Below, piece after piece: positions 16,550-25,559 of a DNA stretch of 64,000 nucleotides. Made by a program: the position numbers and the translations under genes. The notes beneath the pieces are model-generated. The model worked only from the letters and a program-made list of their open reading frames with translations, did no database searches and was not told the origin of the DNA. The stretch is from Ureibacillus aquaedulcis (GTDB lineage Bacteria > Bacillota > Bacilli > Bacillales_A > Planococcaceae): positions 78,101 through 142,100 of the forward strand of contig NZ_JAUHTQ010000009.1 in NCBI RefSeq assembly GCF_030418165.1. Reading direction: 5' to 3'. Position 1 is the first letter of the stretch. Each line of letters starts with the position of its first letter.

Positions 16550-16585
16550 GGACGCGACATTCTGCTGCAGTACCGAATCGCGTCC
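16550..16585. terminator. Bidirectional terminator between convergent genes
   Basis: GGACGCGA (16550-16557) pairs with TCGCGTCC (16578-16585). T-rich sequence follows on the plus strand (TATTTATAG). Confidence 0.65.
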
Positions 16586-16618
16586 TATTTATAGAATGTT
16601 CTCTTACAAAATTCCAGA

Positions 16619-17452
16619 TTATCTTGGGAAGGCTTCCTCTTTAGAGACACGTACCATTTCACTTGGATAATACTTTTTAAAATACTTTTCCACTGCTGCA
16701 TGGATATTCTTTCGATACCACTTCGACAGGTCATTTTCCTCAAAAACGGTAGGCATTCCTAATCTTTCAGAACGCTTGCCATTTGACCCGTCCCCGATCG
16801 TCAACGTGTCTATCCAAATATGATCCACTATTCCGTTAAGTACATTAGGGAAATCCGGCGTAAATGGTAAAACAGGCGAAATTGAAGCCTGTGTAGTTAT
16901 GCCTGTATCATGAACTTCCTTTAGCGCTTTTAACCTTAACTTGATTCCAGGTGCATAGGGAGCAAAAATCCGCTTGATATCTTCCCGGTCTGTTTCAATG
17001 GTCATCGACACGAGAACTTTACATTTTTCTTTTAACTTTGTTAACAAATCGATGTCTCTTGTAATCAGTGGACTTCGAGTTTGTATTTGAAGATAATCAG
17101 GCGGGTTCTCCAGCATTTCTTCTAATATCCCGCGTACAATTTTCGCTTTACGTTCGATTGGCTGATAAGGATCGGTAGCAGAAGACATAAAAATAACCAC
17201 AGGCTTATTTTTCTTCCGAAGTTTTATCATCTCATTGCGGTAATTTTCTGCTGCATTTAGTTTTATATCCAGCCATTCTCCCCAAGGAATTTCCTTGAAT
17301 CTCTGGATCGGCATTTCTCTTACATAACAATAGCGACAAGCAAACGCACAACCACTATAAGGGTTTAGGGAATGGGTAAAACCTACATCCAGATAGCCTT
17401 TTGCTTCGGTGAGAATTTTCTTTGAAAGGATTTCCTTTATTTGCATCGCCAT
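16619..17452 (-). CDS. SPL-family radical SAM protein
   Basis: A 277-residue radical SAM enzyme with the iron-sulfur motif C35-x3-C39-x2-C42 (GCAFACRYCYV). NPYSG before it, SSATDPYQPIE near residue 108, and IQTRSPLITRDIDLL are features of the family related to spore photoproduct lyase and Rv2578c. Members of this branch are often of unknown function, and it is shorter than true SplB, so DNA repair should not be assumed. AAAGGAGGG precedes the ATG. It is followed on the same strand by nothing closer than the convergent exporter gene. Confidence 0.85.
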   Translation of the reverse strand: MAMQIKEILSKKILTEAKGYLDVGFTHSLNPYSGCAFACRYCYVREMPIQRFKEIPWGEWLDIKLNAAENYRNEMIKLRKKNKPVVIFMSSATDPYQPIERKAKIVRGILEEMLENPPDYLQIQTRSPLITRDIDLLTKLKEKCKVLVSMTIETDREDIKRIFAPYAPGIKLRLKALKEVHDTGITTQASISPVLPFTPDFPNVLNGIVDHIWIDTLTIGDGSNGKRSERLGMPTVFEENDLSKWYRKNIHAAVEKYFKKYYPSEMVRVSKEEAFPR

Positions 17453-17489
17453 GTGCTCCCTCCTTTCTTTAAAGACTGCCAGGAAGTTT

Positions 17490-17879
17490 TCAATTACGAA
17501 CCTTTATTGTTTTAATCTTTTTAATAAAATAATAATGCTTGTAGAATGCTAATAAGGCTAAGAGAATTTTAATAAAAAGAATATCCACATAAATAATTGA
17601 GAGGACGATAAAGAAATCCGCAATTAGGTTGATTCGAATTTTCTCTCTTTTCGTCATACCCCTTTTTTGAAGAAAGGCTTCCACATATTTTTCATATATA
17701 GGGGTACTTTTAAACCAGGCTTCAATGCGTTTGGAACTTTTGGCAAAGCAAAACGCAGCGAGCAAGTAAAATGGCCCTCCTGGCAAAAGAGGAATCACCG
17801 TCCCTATAATCCCAAGGCCCAGAAAGATAATCCCAAGTATGAAAAATAGTATGCTTTTTATTTTTTTCATCGTTATCAT
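17490..17879 (-). CDS. DUF454 (YbaN-like) inner membrane protein
   Basis: A 129-residue protein with a long hydrophobic N-terminal helix, the motif GTVIPLLPGGPFYLLAAFCFAKSS, and WFKSTPIYEKYVEAF, all typical of DUF454/YbaN. Two further hydrophobic segments are at about 85-115. Function is unknown. GAGGG precedes the first ATG; a second ATG is at codon 4. It may be cotranscribed with the radical SAM gene 37 bases downstream. Confidence 0.85.
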   Translation of the reverse strand: MITMKKIKSILFFILGIIFLGLGIIGTVIPLLPGGPFYLLAAFCFAKSSKRIEAWFKSTPIYEKYVEAFLQKRGMTKREKIRINLIADFFIVLSIIYVDILFIKILLALLAFYKHYYFIKKIKTIKVRN

Positions 17880-18108
17880 TTATATTTACCCTCTATAATG
17901 AGATAGTTTATTTGCAAAATTTATTTCTTAGTCATATGTGTATTGTACAATAGCATGAAATATAATTGGCTTGGCAATTTTCAATTTGATTAAAATCCTT
18001 GGGCAGATAAAAAATTCTTATAAAATTCATTCATGATAGTAAAAACGATGCTCCTTTGCGGGAGATTGTCGAATGGTATTCCATTCCCGAAACCATACAG
18101 CGTTAAGC

Positions 18109-18990
18109 TTATGACTCGATTAATTTGCTTTTCAAATAGTAGATAAAAGGATGCTCATTTTCATCGGCTTTCCTTGTACATATAAACAGACTTTGATTGA
18201 TTTCTGCCTGCTTCACGAAAACTCGAGCAAGCCTTCCTTGTGCTAATGTTTCCTTTACACTGCAGGCTGGCGCGAGTGCCATCCCATAACCTGCCTCAAC
18301 AACCTTGATCGATTCGAGTACACCTTCTATTTGCAATCCAAATTTCGGCAATGGGCAATTATGGGTATAGAAAATTGCTTCCAGCAAATCAAGCGTTGAG
18401 CTGCCTTTTTCCCTATAGATAAAATCATGCTCACACAACTCAAAAATCGAAACCTCTTTATTCGCTAAGGGATGTGTTGGATGCACAACAAACCAAAATG
18501 GGAGATCTGCTATCTTCTCAAAGTGCAAATCTTCATGACCAATCTTGCTCTGTACAACAAAACCAAAATCGACTTCATAATTTAGGACACGGCGCTCAAC
18601 CGACTGCACATTTCCCAACGATACGTACACATCTACATCTGGATGTTCAAGTTTATAACCAGCGATTATCGGCGGTAAAATATAATTCGTTGAAATATAC
18701 GATGAAGCAATCTTGACCTTCTCCTTCTTCTCCAAAAATGTCTTAAACTTTTCATCAATCTGTTCTTCTAGTTGAAACAAGCGTAATCCTTGCTCATAAA
18801 GAAATTCACCTTCAGATGTAAGCTCTATCCCTCTTCCCTTGCCTGTAATCAATTTAACCCCAATCTCCCGTTCCAGTTTTCGAATCTGAGCTGTGACGGC
18901 TGGCTGACTAATATGCAGCAAGTTTGCCGCTTCTGTAATACTCCCCAGCTTTGCAACATTCGTAAAAATACGTAAAGTATGTAAATTCAT
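18109..18990 (-). CDS. LysR family regulator of the TSUP exporter
   Basis: A 293-residue LysR protein (NLHTLRIFTNVAKLGSITEAANLLHISQPAVTAQI is the HTH region, then a binding domain). I place the start at ATG 18990 with GGGTG upstream; GTG/ATG codons 12 bases earlier lack a site. It is divergent from a sulfite-exporter-like gene and close to repeats of TTATGAAT. Control of that exporter, for example in response to sulfite or an organosulfonate, is the natural inference. Confidence 0.85.
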   Translation of the reverse strand: MNLHTLRIFTNVAKLGSITEAANLLHISQPAVTAQIRKLEREIGVKLITGKGRGIELTSEGEFLYEQGLRLFQLEEQIDEKFKTFLEKKEKVKIASSYISTNYILPPIIAGYKLEHPDVDVYVSLGNVQSVERRVLNYEVDFGFVVQSKIGHEDLHFEKIADLPFWFVVHPTHPLANKEVSIFELCEHDFIYREKGSSTLDLLEAIFYTHNCPLPKFGLQIEGVLESIKVVEAGYGMALAPACSVKETLAQGRLARVFVKQAEINQSLFICTRKADENEHPFIYYLKSKLIES

Positions 18991-19000
18991 TTCTTCACCC

Positions 19001-19053
19001 ATTCATAACTAGAATTTATGAATCACCTAAAAATATATATTTGTTTTATGAAT
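19001..19053. promoter_or_regulatory. Candidate LysR operators (TTATGAAT repeats)
   Basis: ATTCATAA (19001-19008) and TTATGAAT (19016-19023) form an inverted repeat. A further direct copy TTATGAAT is at 19046-19053. The 30-base phasing of the direct copies places them on one face of the helix, as for LysR recognition and activation sites. Confidence 0.55.
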
Positions 19054-19088
19054 AGTATAGCAGTACTTTAGGTGTAGGGGGGATACGT

Positions 19089-19877
19089 TTGGCAAACTTG
19101 CTGTTGGAGTGGCTATCAATCAATGGTCTTGTATTATTCGGGATTGGCGTGCTTGCCGCAATTATTGGTGTTATGTTTGGTGCGGCAGGCTTCGTATTAC
19201 TCCCGTCATTGTTATTAGTAGGTATCCCGATTCATGCCACGGTTGCAGTGAATAAATTTGCAACTGGTGTATCTTCATTTACGACAGTCCTTGTACTTGT
19301 ATTAAAAAAGAAAGTGCAACTTAAAAGAATGCTTCCACTTATGTTCTTCGCCAGCCTTGGTGGAATAAGTGGCGCATTTCTCGCAACACGATTATCGGAA
19401 CTGACAATGAATGCCGTTGCCTGTATTGTGCTAATCGCCATGTTTATTGTTGTTCTAAAAAGCAATAAAACGGGTTTGGTTAGTGAACAGCAAGACCAAG
19501 AACAACCCGTCAAAGAACAACGCTCCACCTTGTTGGCCCCATTTTTTATCGGGATCTATGATGGTGGATTTGGGCCAGGTTCCGCGCTTTTGAACATTAC
19601 ATACTTTTTGAAAAAACAATTCAGTTATGTAAATGCTGCCGAGATGACTCGATTTATGATGTTTGGAAGCTGCATGAGCGCGTTTTTATTTTATTTCTTC
19701 TATGGAATTGTGGATTGGGGCATTGCCATTCCAGTAACAGCTGGCTCAATCATTGGTTCGCATATCGGATTGAAAATCGTCCCTTATTTAAAAGGAAAAT
19801 GGCTTCAGGTTTTACTGCCGATCATCTTTTTACTCTTAATTGTTCAAGTTGTATTAGATTTATTATTTTCTTCATAA
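19089..19877 (+). CDS. TSUP (TauE/SafE) family anion exporter
   Basis: A 262-residue membrane protein with about eight helices. GAAGFVLLPSLLLVGIPIHATVAVNKFA and IGIYDGGFGPGSA are the two repeat motifs of the TauE/SafE family, which exports sulfite or organosulfonates. A Glu/Gln-rich cytosolic loop (about 135-150) separates the halves. The start is TTG 19089 with GGGGGG upstream. It is divergent from its LysR gene. Confidence 0.87.
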   Translation: MANLLLEWLSINGLVLFGIGVLAAIIGVMFGAAGFVLLPSLLLVGIPIHATVAVNKFATGVSSFTTVLVLVLKKKVQLKRMLPLMFFASLGGISGAFLATRLSELTMNAVACIVLIAMFIVVLKSNKTGLVSEQQDQEQPVKEQRSTLLAPFFIGIYDGGFGPGSALLNITYFLKKQFSYVNAAEMTRFMMFGSCMSAFLFYFFYGIVDWGIAIPVTAGSIIGSHIGLKIVPYLKGKWLQVLLPIIFLLLIVQVVLDLLFSS

Positions 19878-20036
19878 CCAATCACAAGCGAATAAGGGTT
19901 CTTCCAATTGAAAAGTAGAGTCGGCATCCATTCAGTTAGAAGAAAATGGTATATTAAATTAAATCACTAATGTGAGAATACTAGCTTAGAAAATATAATA
20001 TATATCTATAGAATAGAATTGTGAGGAGGAAGAAAG

Positions 20037-20528
20037 ATGGACGAATACGTAGTGGAAAAGGCTATTCAGGATATTTATCCAGATGACTTTGCTTGGTGTT
20101 ATGGATGCGGCAGATTGAATAAAGATGGTCATCACATTCGAACTGGTTGGCAAGGAGAACAGACTGTGACGTTCTTTGAACCCCATTCAAAATACATGGG
20201 GATTCCAGGATTTTTGTATGGCGGCGCCATTGCCTCTTTAATCGATTGCCATGGAACCGGGTCTGCTTCACTTGCATTGCACCGGAAAAATGGAAACGAA
20301 ATTGGTGATGGGTCAGTGCCGCCCCGCTTCGTAACGGCAAGCCTCAATGTAGAATTCCTGAAACCAACGCCCCAACATGTTACCTTAAAAGCAGTCGGGA
20401 CAGTAGAAGAAATTCATCCGAAACGATGGAAGGTTGCTACCGAGGTTTATGCCGAGGAGACACTTTGTGCTCGAGGTACAGTTGATCTAGTCGTTATGCC
20501 AAGTACTTTCCAAAAACAGAATGATTAG
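20037..20528 (+). CDS. Hotdog-fold thioesterase, PaaI-like
   Basis: A 163-residue single hotdog-domain protein. The central helix segment GFLYGGAIASLIDCHGTGSA has the Gly-Gly and Asp expected of the PaaI/YiiD-type active site. A CYGCG motif near residue 22 precedes the fold, as in the family of uncharacterised PaaI-like thioesterases. It likely hydrolyses an acyl-CoA. GTGAGGAGG precedes the ATG. It stands alone, with a terminator after it. Confidence 0.85.
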   Translation: MDEYVVEKAIQDIYPDDFAWCYGCGRLNKDGHHIRTGWQGEQTVTFFEPHSKYMGIPGFLYGGAIASLIDCHGTGSASLALHRKNGNEIGDGSVPPRFVTASLNVEFLKPTPQHVTLKAVGTVEEIHPKRWKVATEVYAEETLCARGTVDLVVMPSTFQKQND

Positions 20529-20551
20529 CACTTATCGAACTTATATATACG

Positions 20552-20591
20552 AAACAAGTTAGCCTAATGCGGGTTAACTTGTTTTATTTTT
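20552..20591 (+). terminator. Terminator of the thioesterase gene
   Basis: AACAAGTTA (20553-20561) pairs with TAACTTGTT (20575-20583), followed by TTATTTTT. Confidence 0.85.
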
Positions 20592-20881
20592 CCAAAGTGT
20601 TGCTACTCATAAAAAATAAAATAGGTACACTTCCTAAATAAAGAAATGCACCCTTTCCTAGCATCATATACTGATGATTTGATCGTCCTTTTACTTACGT
20701 CCTTGGACCAAACAACTGTATTACTGATATTTTTAGGAAACCGTTCCTAGAAGCTTGATTAATTAAATCACCAATAGATTGTTTTGCATTCTCCATTTGG
20801 ATAGTTGCCACAGAATCAGGAATAGAAGTAAGCATTCAAGTGTGTTCAAAAAAGAAAGGTAGCCATTTATCCATCACCTTA
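20592..20881. other. Gap with a degraded hairpin repeat and no convincing gene
   Basis: GGTACACTT...AAATGCACC (about 20624-20654) is a degenerate member of the GCGCATTTC hairpin family. A 46-codon minus-strand frame (20695-20835) has protein-like sequence (SIGDLINQASRNGFLKISV) but no ribosome site, and may be a remnant. I see nothing else. Confidence 0.35.
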
Positions 20882-21448
20882 TCACTCTATTCTTTGCCAC
20901 TCATTCTTATGAAGAGTGTAGTGATAATGTGCTTCATCTTCAATTTCCACCTCACCTAAAAACCTGAAACCGCATTTTTGAATGACTCTATTCGAACCTA
21001 GATTTCGCTTTAGCGCAACCGCATTTAAAAGTTCGACATTTGTATTCTCGAATAAATACTTGATCAACCCCTTGGCCGCCTTTGTTGTGTACCCTTTATT
21101 TCTGTAATGTTTTGAGATGGCATAAGCAATTTCTCTATTGGGGGCTGGTAGTTCTTCTTTGATGCCTGTATTGCAAAACCCAATAAATTCACCTGTTTCC
21201 TTTAATACGATTCCTAACCTCAGGTAAGTTTGTTCCTCTATATTGGGCACCGCAGTTAAAAATTTCTGGTTCAATGGTATTTCGTAATTTGTTACCCAGT
21301 CAAGTCGCTGCTCTCTTGTCGATTTAAAATCAGGCAGATATTCATAAACTTCCGGTTGGGAGGTAATTTCATAAATCGCATTTGCATCCTCCACTCTATA
21401 CTCCCGCAGTAAAATGTCTCCGCAATCTATAGTAAACAATTGATTCAA
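20882..21448 (-). CDS. GNAT acetyltransferase, RimJ/RimL type
   Basis: A 188-residue GNAT protein with the order typical of RimJ/RimL enzymes: RLGIVLKETGEFIGFC, then EIAYAISKHYRNKGYTTKAAKGLIKYLF (acetyl-CoA binding region), then ALKRNLGSNRVIQKCGFRFLGE. It transfers an acetyl group to an amine, possibly a protein N-terminus or a small molecule. The start is TTG with GGGAG eight bases upstream. Confidence 0.85.
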   Translation of the reverse strand: MNQLFTIDCGDILLREYRVEDANAIYEITSQPEVYEYLPDFKSTREQRLDWVTNYEIPLNQKFLTAVPNIEEQTYLRLGIVLKETGEFIGFCNTGIKEELPAPNREIAYAISKHYRNKGYTTKAAKGLIKYLFENTNVELLNAVALKRNLGSNRVIQKCGFRFLGEVEIEDEAHYHYTLHKNEWQRIE

Positions 21449-21593
21449 GTCTCCATCTCCCAGTTCTCTTTTTCTATAAAATTATTCTCTAAAGAAAAGA
21501 AGATTCCTTCTTTCATCTAACCTTTCCTCTTTTGCCTATAAACTTAGTGCAGTACTTCTTTCTATTGATTTATTTCACAAATGATCCCTGTAT

Positions 21594-21630
21594 AAAAAAG
21601 CGCATTTCTAATCAGAGAAAGAAATGCGTC
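21594..21630 (-). terminator. GCGCATTTC-family terminator hairpin
   Basis: GCGCATTTCT (21600-21609) pairs with AGAAATGCGT (21620-21629). On the minus strand it is followed by CTTTTTTATA. It ends the membrane protein gene at 21672. Confidence 0.8.
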
Positions 21631-21671
21631 AACCTTCTTTGCACGGCATTAAACTCAACCCACTAATGTCG

Positions 21672-22349
21672 TTATGAGGCTCTTTTCGAGATTTTTCCGG
21701 TGTCCGACCAAACCATATATCCTAGCCAAATTAATGCTACTCCCATTGGTACCGCAAGTATTCGATCAAACGGGTGTGGAATGATTGCAGCCGCGAGCGT
21801 CACTACTGCACCAAAGGAAAGCAATGCACCTGCCGAACGTGGCAACACTCTTGCACGAAATGTTGAAACGCCAAGCAAGAGACCGCCAAGCATATAGAGC
21901 ACCCCGGCCACCGGAGCCAATACTGTGAAAATCCCCAGATTCACCTCACTTTTGTTTCCACCAAAGATCCCTACTATACCCTCGACAAATTTAGGAGCAT
22001 CATTTGTGATTAACGGCAAAACAAATGCTTCATTGAAACTGAAAATCATTGAAGTTAACCAAAACAGACTAAAGATGGCAAATCCAATTAGACCAAGCCA
22101 ACCGCTTTCTTTCACTTGTTTCGCATATATTCCGGTAATCCCCATCAGGCTGAAGAGGGACATAACCATGGTCAAGCACGCAACCATTACCCATTTGCTT
22201 GAGTTGACTGATGATAGGTTGTCTGCTGGATGGATGAACTGAATAAGGATGTATAGAATCCCAGCCATTATTGCAAATACGCCTAACCAACGGATAACTC
22301 CGGTTCCCGTAACTTTCCACTCTTCCTCTTTTGTGTGATTGATGTTCAT
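21672..22349 (-). CDS. Membrane protein of unknown function, six helices
   Basis: A 225-residue protein with six predicted membrane helices and a polar N-terminal tail. I do not recognise a family with certainty; the topology recalls DUF998/DUF4386-type proteins. GLLLGVSTFRARVLPRSAGALLSFGA is the most conserved-looking part. AGGAGG precedes the ATG. The AraC-type regulator gene starts 93 bases away in the opposite direction, so it may be regulated by it. Confidence 0.75.
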   Translation of the reverse strand: MNINHTKEEEWKVTGTGVIRWLGVFAIMAGILYILIQFIHPADNLSSVNSSKWVMVACLTMVMSLFSLMGITGIYAKQVKESGWLGLIGFAIFSLFWLTSMIFSFNEAFVLPLITNDAPKFVEGIVGIFGGNKSEVNLGIFTVLAPVAGVLYMLGGLLLGVSTFRARVLPRSAGALLSFGAVVTLAAAIIPHPFDRILAVPMGVALIWLGYMVWSDTGKISKRAS

Positions 22350-22442
22350 GTGTGAACCTCCTTCAAAATAATTAAAACTTTCCAGCCTGCATATGTTAAA
22401 CTATAGGAAATTTATAGAAAATACTTGGTATAAGGTGATAAG

Positions 22443-23312
22443 ATGGAACATTATGAAGTCATTGAAAAGGCATTGCTCTATATTGATGATCATTTAGAGG
22501 AATCGCTGACATTGGATTCTGTTGCAAGTAGATTCAACCTTTCAAAATACTATTTTCATAGACTTTTTTCTGCAATGATGAATTGTTCTTTAAACCAATA
22601 CATACTATCCAGAAGATTAAATGCATCCCTAAAATTAGTTCAAGACGAAAACCTATCCTTGACCGATATTGCCTATCAACTTAACTTTGGCACTCCATCG
22701 TCCTTCACCCGCGCATTTAAACGGCAATACGGTATTGCCCCAAGCATGATTAGGGATAAAAATGAAACACTCCCTCTAGCACCAGTTCCATCAGTGGTTA
22801 AGAGACCGATAAAAAACATCAATGGTGATATTGTTTCCGATTTTACTCTTAAAGAATTCGAAGCTGTTCGATTATGCGGGATTGCATTTGAAGTTGATTT
22901 GGCAACTGAAGATTACAAGGCGAAAATTCGCTCTCATTCCAAAATGCTTTTAAACCATATAGATAAAGATATCAATGGCTCCTGCTATGTCGTCTATTCA
23001 AACTGTCAACCGAACTCAACTCGATTCAAGGTTTTGTTTGGAGTTCCATATGATATCCAAATCGACAAACCCTATTACTTTACTGTGGATGTTCCGCAAA
23101 TCTTTTGTGCCAGGTTCAAATATTTTGGCGATCTACTCGACATAGGAAATGTTCTTATTACTGACTTTGCTAGGTTCTTGAAAATTTCAAAACAGGAATC
23201 GGAGAATTCCGATATCGAGCTTATTCAAGCTTTTGAGGATATTCACCATCTTGATTCCGCTTATCACATATACGTACCAATCAAAAAACAGCCCATTGAT
23301 TCAGATTGTTGA
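22443..23312 (+). CDS. AraC family regulator with GyrI-like effector domain
   Basis: A 289-residue regulator. Residues 5-105 hold the two AraC helix-turn-helix motifs (LTLDSVASRFNLSKYYFHRLF and LSLTDIAYQLNFGTPSSFTRAFKRQYG). Residues 130-285 are a GyrI/BmrR-like small-molecule binding domain (FEAVRLCGIAFEVDL). Such proteins sense drugs or other amphipathic ligands. AAGGTGATAAG precedes the ATG. The divergent membrane protein gene is a plausible target. Confidence 0.85.
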   Translation: MEHYEVIEKALLYIDDHLEESLTLDSVASRFNLSKYYFHRLFSAMMNCSLNQYILSRRLNASLKLVQDENLSLTDIAYQLNFGTPSSFTRAFKRQYGIAPSMIRDKNETLPLAPVPSVVKRPIKNINGDIVSDFTLKEFEAVRLCGIAFEVDLATEDYKAKIRSHSKMLLNHIDKDINGSCYVVYSNCQPNSTRFKVLFGVPYDIQIDKPYYFTVDVPQIFCARFKYFGDLLDIGNVLITDFARFLKISKQESENSDIELIQAFEDIHHLDSAYHIYVPIKKQPIDSDC

Positions 23313-23499
23313 TCCCTTTTGCCTTTTAATACACCTCCAATTCGCAAAAGTAATATTCTTTACTGTTAAAGAAAGGATACCACCATAGGTTCAAATGGAC
23401 TTTCCAAATCTTGCTGTAATTTGCTTTGGGATTTCAAAGGCCGTAATCTGCGATGCAAGAAGCGCCTTTTTATAAAATTTGACTATTTAAACCTTAAAT

Positions 23500-23531
23500 A
23501 AAAAAACACATCTCCATAAGAAATGCGTGCA
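23500..23531 (-). terminator. Terminator hairpin before the convergent AraC gene
   Basis: A weaker member of the GCGCATTTC family (ACACATCTCC / GAAATGCGTG). On the minus strand it is followed by TTTTTTTATTT. It ends the phosphatase/methyltransferase operon. Confidence 0.6.
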
Positions 23532-23544
23532 CTAGTTTATTGAG

Positions 23545-24111
23545 TTATTCCCAAATTCTATGTACTGTTAGAAGCTTTTTCCCTAAAAGTTCCAACTTAT
23601 ATATATCGGGTTTAGAAGTGCTCTTCCAGAACTCGTATCCATAATCCTTATTGAAATGATTCATAATACTGGTCATTACATTTCCGTGAGTACCTATAAG
23701 AATCGTTTTTCCCTGGTAGTGGTTCAAAAGATCATTGATAACAGGGATAGCTCGATCTTGCACATCTTTAATTGACTCTCCTTCTTCCAAATGAAAATCA
23801 ATATCTTCATAGGATGTTTTTATTGCTTGTTGTATTTCTTCTTCCGACAATTTAAAAGCACCTTTTAACTGTCTTTCCCTCAATTCTTCAAATATCTTTA
23901 TATCTAAACCCTTACTATTCGCAATTCCTTCAATGGTTTGCAGCGCTCTTGTATAAGGGCTGGAAACAATTAAATCAATATCCTTATTATTCATAAGATC
24001 AGTAATTTTTTCTGCATCCAGCTCACCTTGTCGGGACAGTTTTCTTGTTCGCTCCTGCCCAATAACAAATGGCGATTTTGCGTGTCTTATCATATAAATA
24101 GTCGTATTCAT
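23545..24111 (-). CDS. Histidine phosphatase family protein (phosphoglycerate mutase-like)
   Basis: A 188-residue branch of the histidine phosphatase superfamily. The catalytic RHA is at residues 9-11 (YMIRHAKSP), SSPYTRALQT carries the second Arg, and GTHGNVMT carries the second His. ATG 24111 has GGGGAG nine bases upstream and starts directly at the fold. An earlier in-frame ATG at 24132 directly follows the stop of the methyltransferase. A second gene of the same kind is at 28567-29124. Substrate unknown. Confidence 0.85.
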   Translation of the reverse strand: MNTTIYMIRHAKSPFVIGQERTRKLSRQGELDAEKITDLMNNKDIDLIVSSPYTRALQTIEGIANSKGLDIKIFEELRERQLKGAFKLSEEEIQQAIKTSYEDIDFHLEEGESIKDVQDRAIPVINDLLNHYQGKTILIGTHGNVMTSIMNHFNKDYGYEFWKSTSKPDIYKLELLGKKLLTVHRIWE

Positions 24112-24132
24112 AACTGCTTTCTCCCCACCCAT

Positions 24133-24909
24133 TTATTTAACTGCTTTCCAAATTGTCCATCTATCTCTTTCCACTATGTTAGCTTCTGTCGAGATTGCTT
24201 CATCTATATAGTTAATTAATACGTTTAATTCCGAGTCGTTCAATTCGTGTAAAATACTTCTGCCTGTTCTCTCACTCAGGTCGTTTAGTAATTCTTGCTT
24301 ATTTTCATACACTTTTCTTGTTTCCCACAACTTAACTTCTTGAATTTCCCTAAACCCAACTTCCGACAGTGTTTTTAATACAAATTGGCTGTTATATCTG
24401 CGACCGATCTCTTTCTCAATTAATTTCGGGAACAGCTCAAAAAAATAACCCCTAATATGCCGATCATTCCCTTTTAATAGGCAATCTTCTGGTGTACGGT
24501 CTTGAACAATATAAATTCCCTTGTCCTCCAACAGTCTATAGGCCTCTTCAAAGCATTTTTGCAAATCTTGTATATGATGTATTAGGGCTCTTTCAAGAAG
24601 TAAATTGTAATCGTTGCTTTTTAAGCCTGTATGAAGAGCATCGCCTTGTTTAAATGATATGTTTTGATATTCCTTACAGTTCTCTCTTGCGGCTTTCAGA
24701 ATTTCTTCTGAAAAATCGACGCCAGTAACAGATATTGCTCCCATATCAGATAGTGCCTTTGAATAAATTCCTCCACCACATCCTATATCCAATGCTTTGG
24801 AAATATTGTTGAACTGTATCAAATCCTTTATAGCGTTCACCCACGAACTATCAGCTTTTCGAGTTGAAAAAGTCTTGCGGTTTTTTGCATTGTGAAAATC
24901 AATTCCCAT
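24133..24909 (-). CDS. Class I SAM-dependent methyltransferase
   Basis: A 258-residue methyltransferase with motif I ALDIGCGGGIYSKAL (about 39-53), GVDFSEEIL (motif post-I), QGDALH and YNLLLERALIHHIQDL (motif II). After the core there is a C-terminal part rich in charged helices. The substrate cannot be assigned. GGGGG precedes the ATG. The phosphatase gene begins within 25 bases downstream, so the two form an operon. Confidence 0.85.
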   Translation of the reverse strand: MGIDFHNAKNRKTFSTRKADSSWVNAIKDLIQFNNISKALDIGCGGGIYSKALSDMGAISVTGVDFSEEILKAARENCKEYQNISFKQGDALHTGLKSNDYNLLLERALIHHIQDLQKCFEEAYRLLEDKGIYIVQDRTPEDCLLKGNDRHIRGYFFELFPKLIEKEIGRRYNSQFVLKTLSEVGFREIQEVKLWETRKVYENKQELLNDLSERTGRSILHELNDSELNVLINYIDEAISTEANIVERDRWTIWKAVK

Positions 24910-25103
24910 CTAAAATTCCCCCATTTCAACTTCAATTTGTTACAGCAGGAAGGTTTAATTACACTTGCATTCACCTATTCGAATTACCTTTTATTTCCAA
25001 TTCTACATCAATAGTTCCATAAGTAAATTTTTAAATAATTATAAATAGACATAAGTTTACTTTATAGACCGCTATTACTTATTAATAAACTGGTCCAACC
25101 TTA

Positions 25104-25133
25104 AAACAAAAAAACCCCGTCTATTCACACGGG
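25104..25133 (-). terminator. Terminator of the lipoprotein gene
   Basis: CCCGT (25116-25120) pairs with ACGGG (25129-25133). On the minus strand it is followed by GTTTTTTTGTTTT. Confidence 0.8.
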
Positions 25134-25181
25134 ATTTAAACTAACTTTTTTTTAATCGTTTTTTATGTTCATTTTAAACTT

Positions 25182-25529
25182 CTACTCATATAAAATAATC
25201 TGTTTAGCTTCTACTTTTCTACTAATTTCACTAGGCTCCATTGTTTTGGGTTCTTTAAGTGTTACCTGGATAGTATTGCCTTCGCGGAAGTCTTCAACAC
25301 TTAAATTTTCTCTACTTTGGTTTCTCAGAGTAGTATTCTCTGTAATTTGGACTATGCATAAATAACCAACATCCGTGGAGTAATCCCCATTTTCCCTAAC
25401 GGCATCCGAACATTCAACAAAGAATATATTTTCTTCGATTTTTGTAAGCTCTCCGTATATTGAAGTTGTTTCCGAACAACCTGTTAGTATAAATACAAGA
25501 AAAAATAGAATGCCTGCAAGATCCTTCAA
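25182..25529 (-). CDS. Small lipoprotein (DUF3221-like)
   Basis: A 115-residue lipoprotein with an N-terminal hydrophobic helix ending in the lipobox LTGC (Cys at about 18). The mature part is a small beta-rich domain (YGELTKIEENIFFVEC, then a NTTLRNQS and IQVTLK pattern) resembling DUF3221/YobA proteins. Two further cysteines may form a disulfide outside the membrane. The start is TTG with GGGGGG upstream. Confidence 0.75.
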   Translation of the reverse strand: MKDLAGILFFLVFILTGCSETTSIYGELTKIEENIFFVECSDAVRENGDYSTDVGYLCIVQITENTTLRNQSRENLSVEDFREGNTIQVTLKEPKTMEPSEISRKVEAKQIILYE

Positions 25530-25559
25530 ATTAGCATCCCCCCTTCATTTCGTTTGAAT

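Noticed and set aside
18010..18101. Plus-strand tail reading REIVEWYSIPETIQR before a stop
   Set aside because: No start or ribosome site, under 30 codons, and no recognisable family; could be a remnant but not supportable.
20695..20835. 46-codon minus-strand frame with a protein-like sequence
   Set aside because: No ribosome site and too short to separate from chance; mentioned only as a possible remnant in the gap entry.
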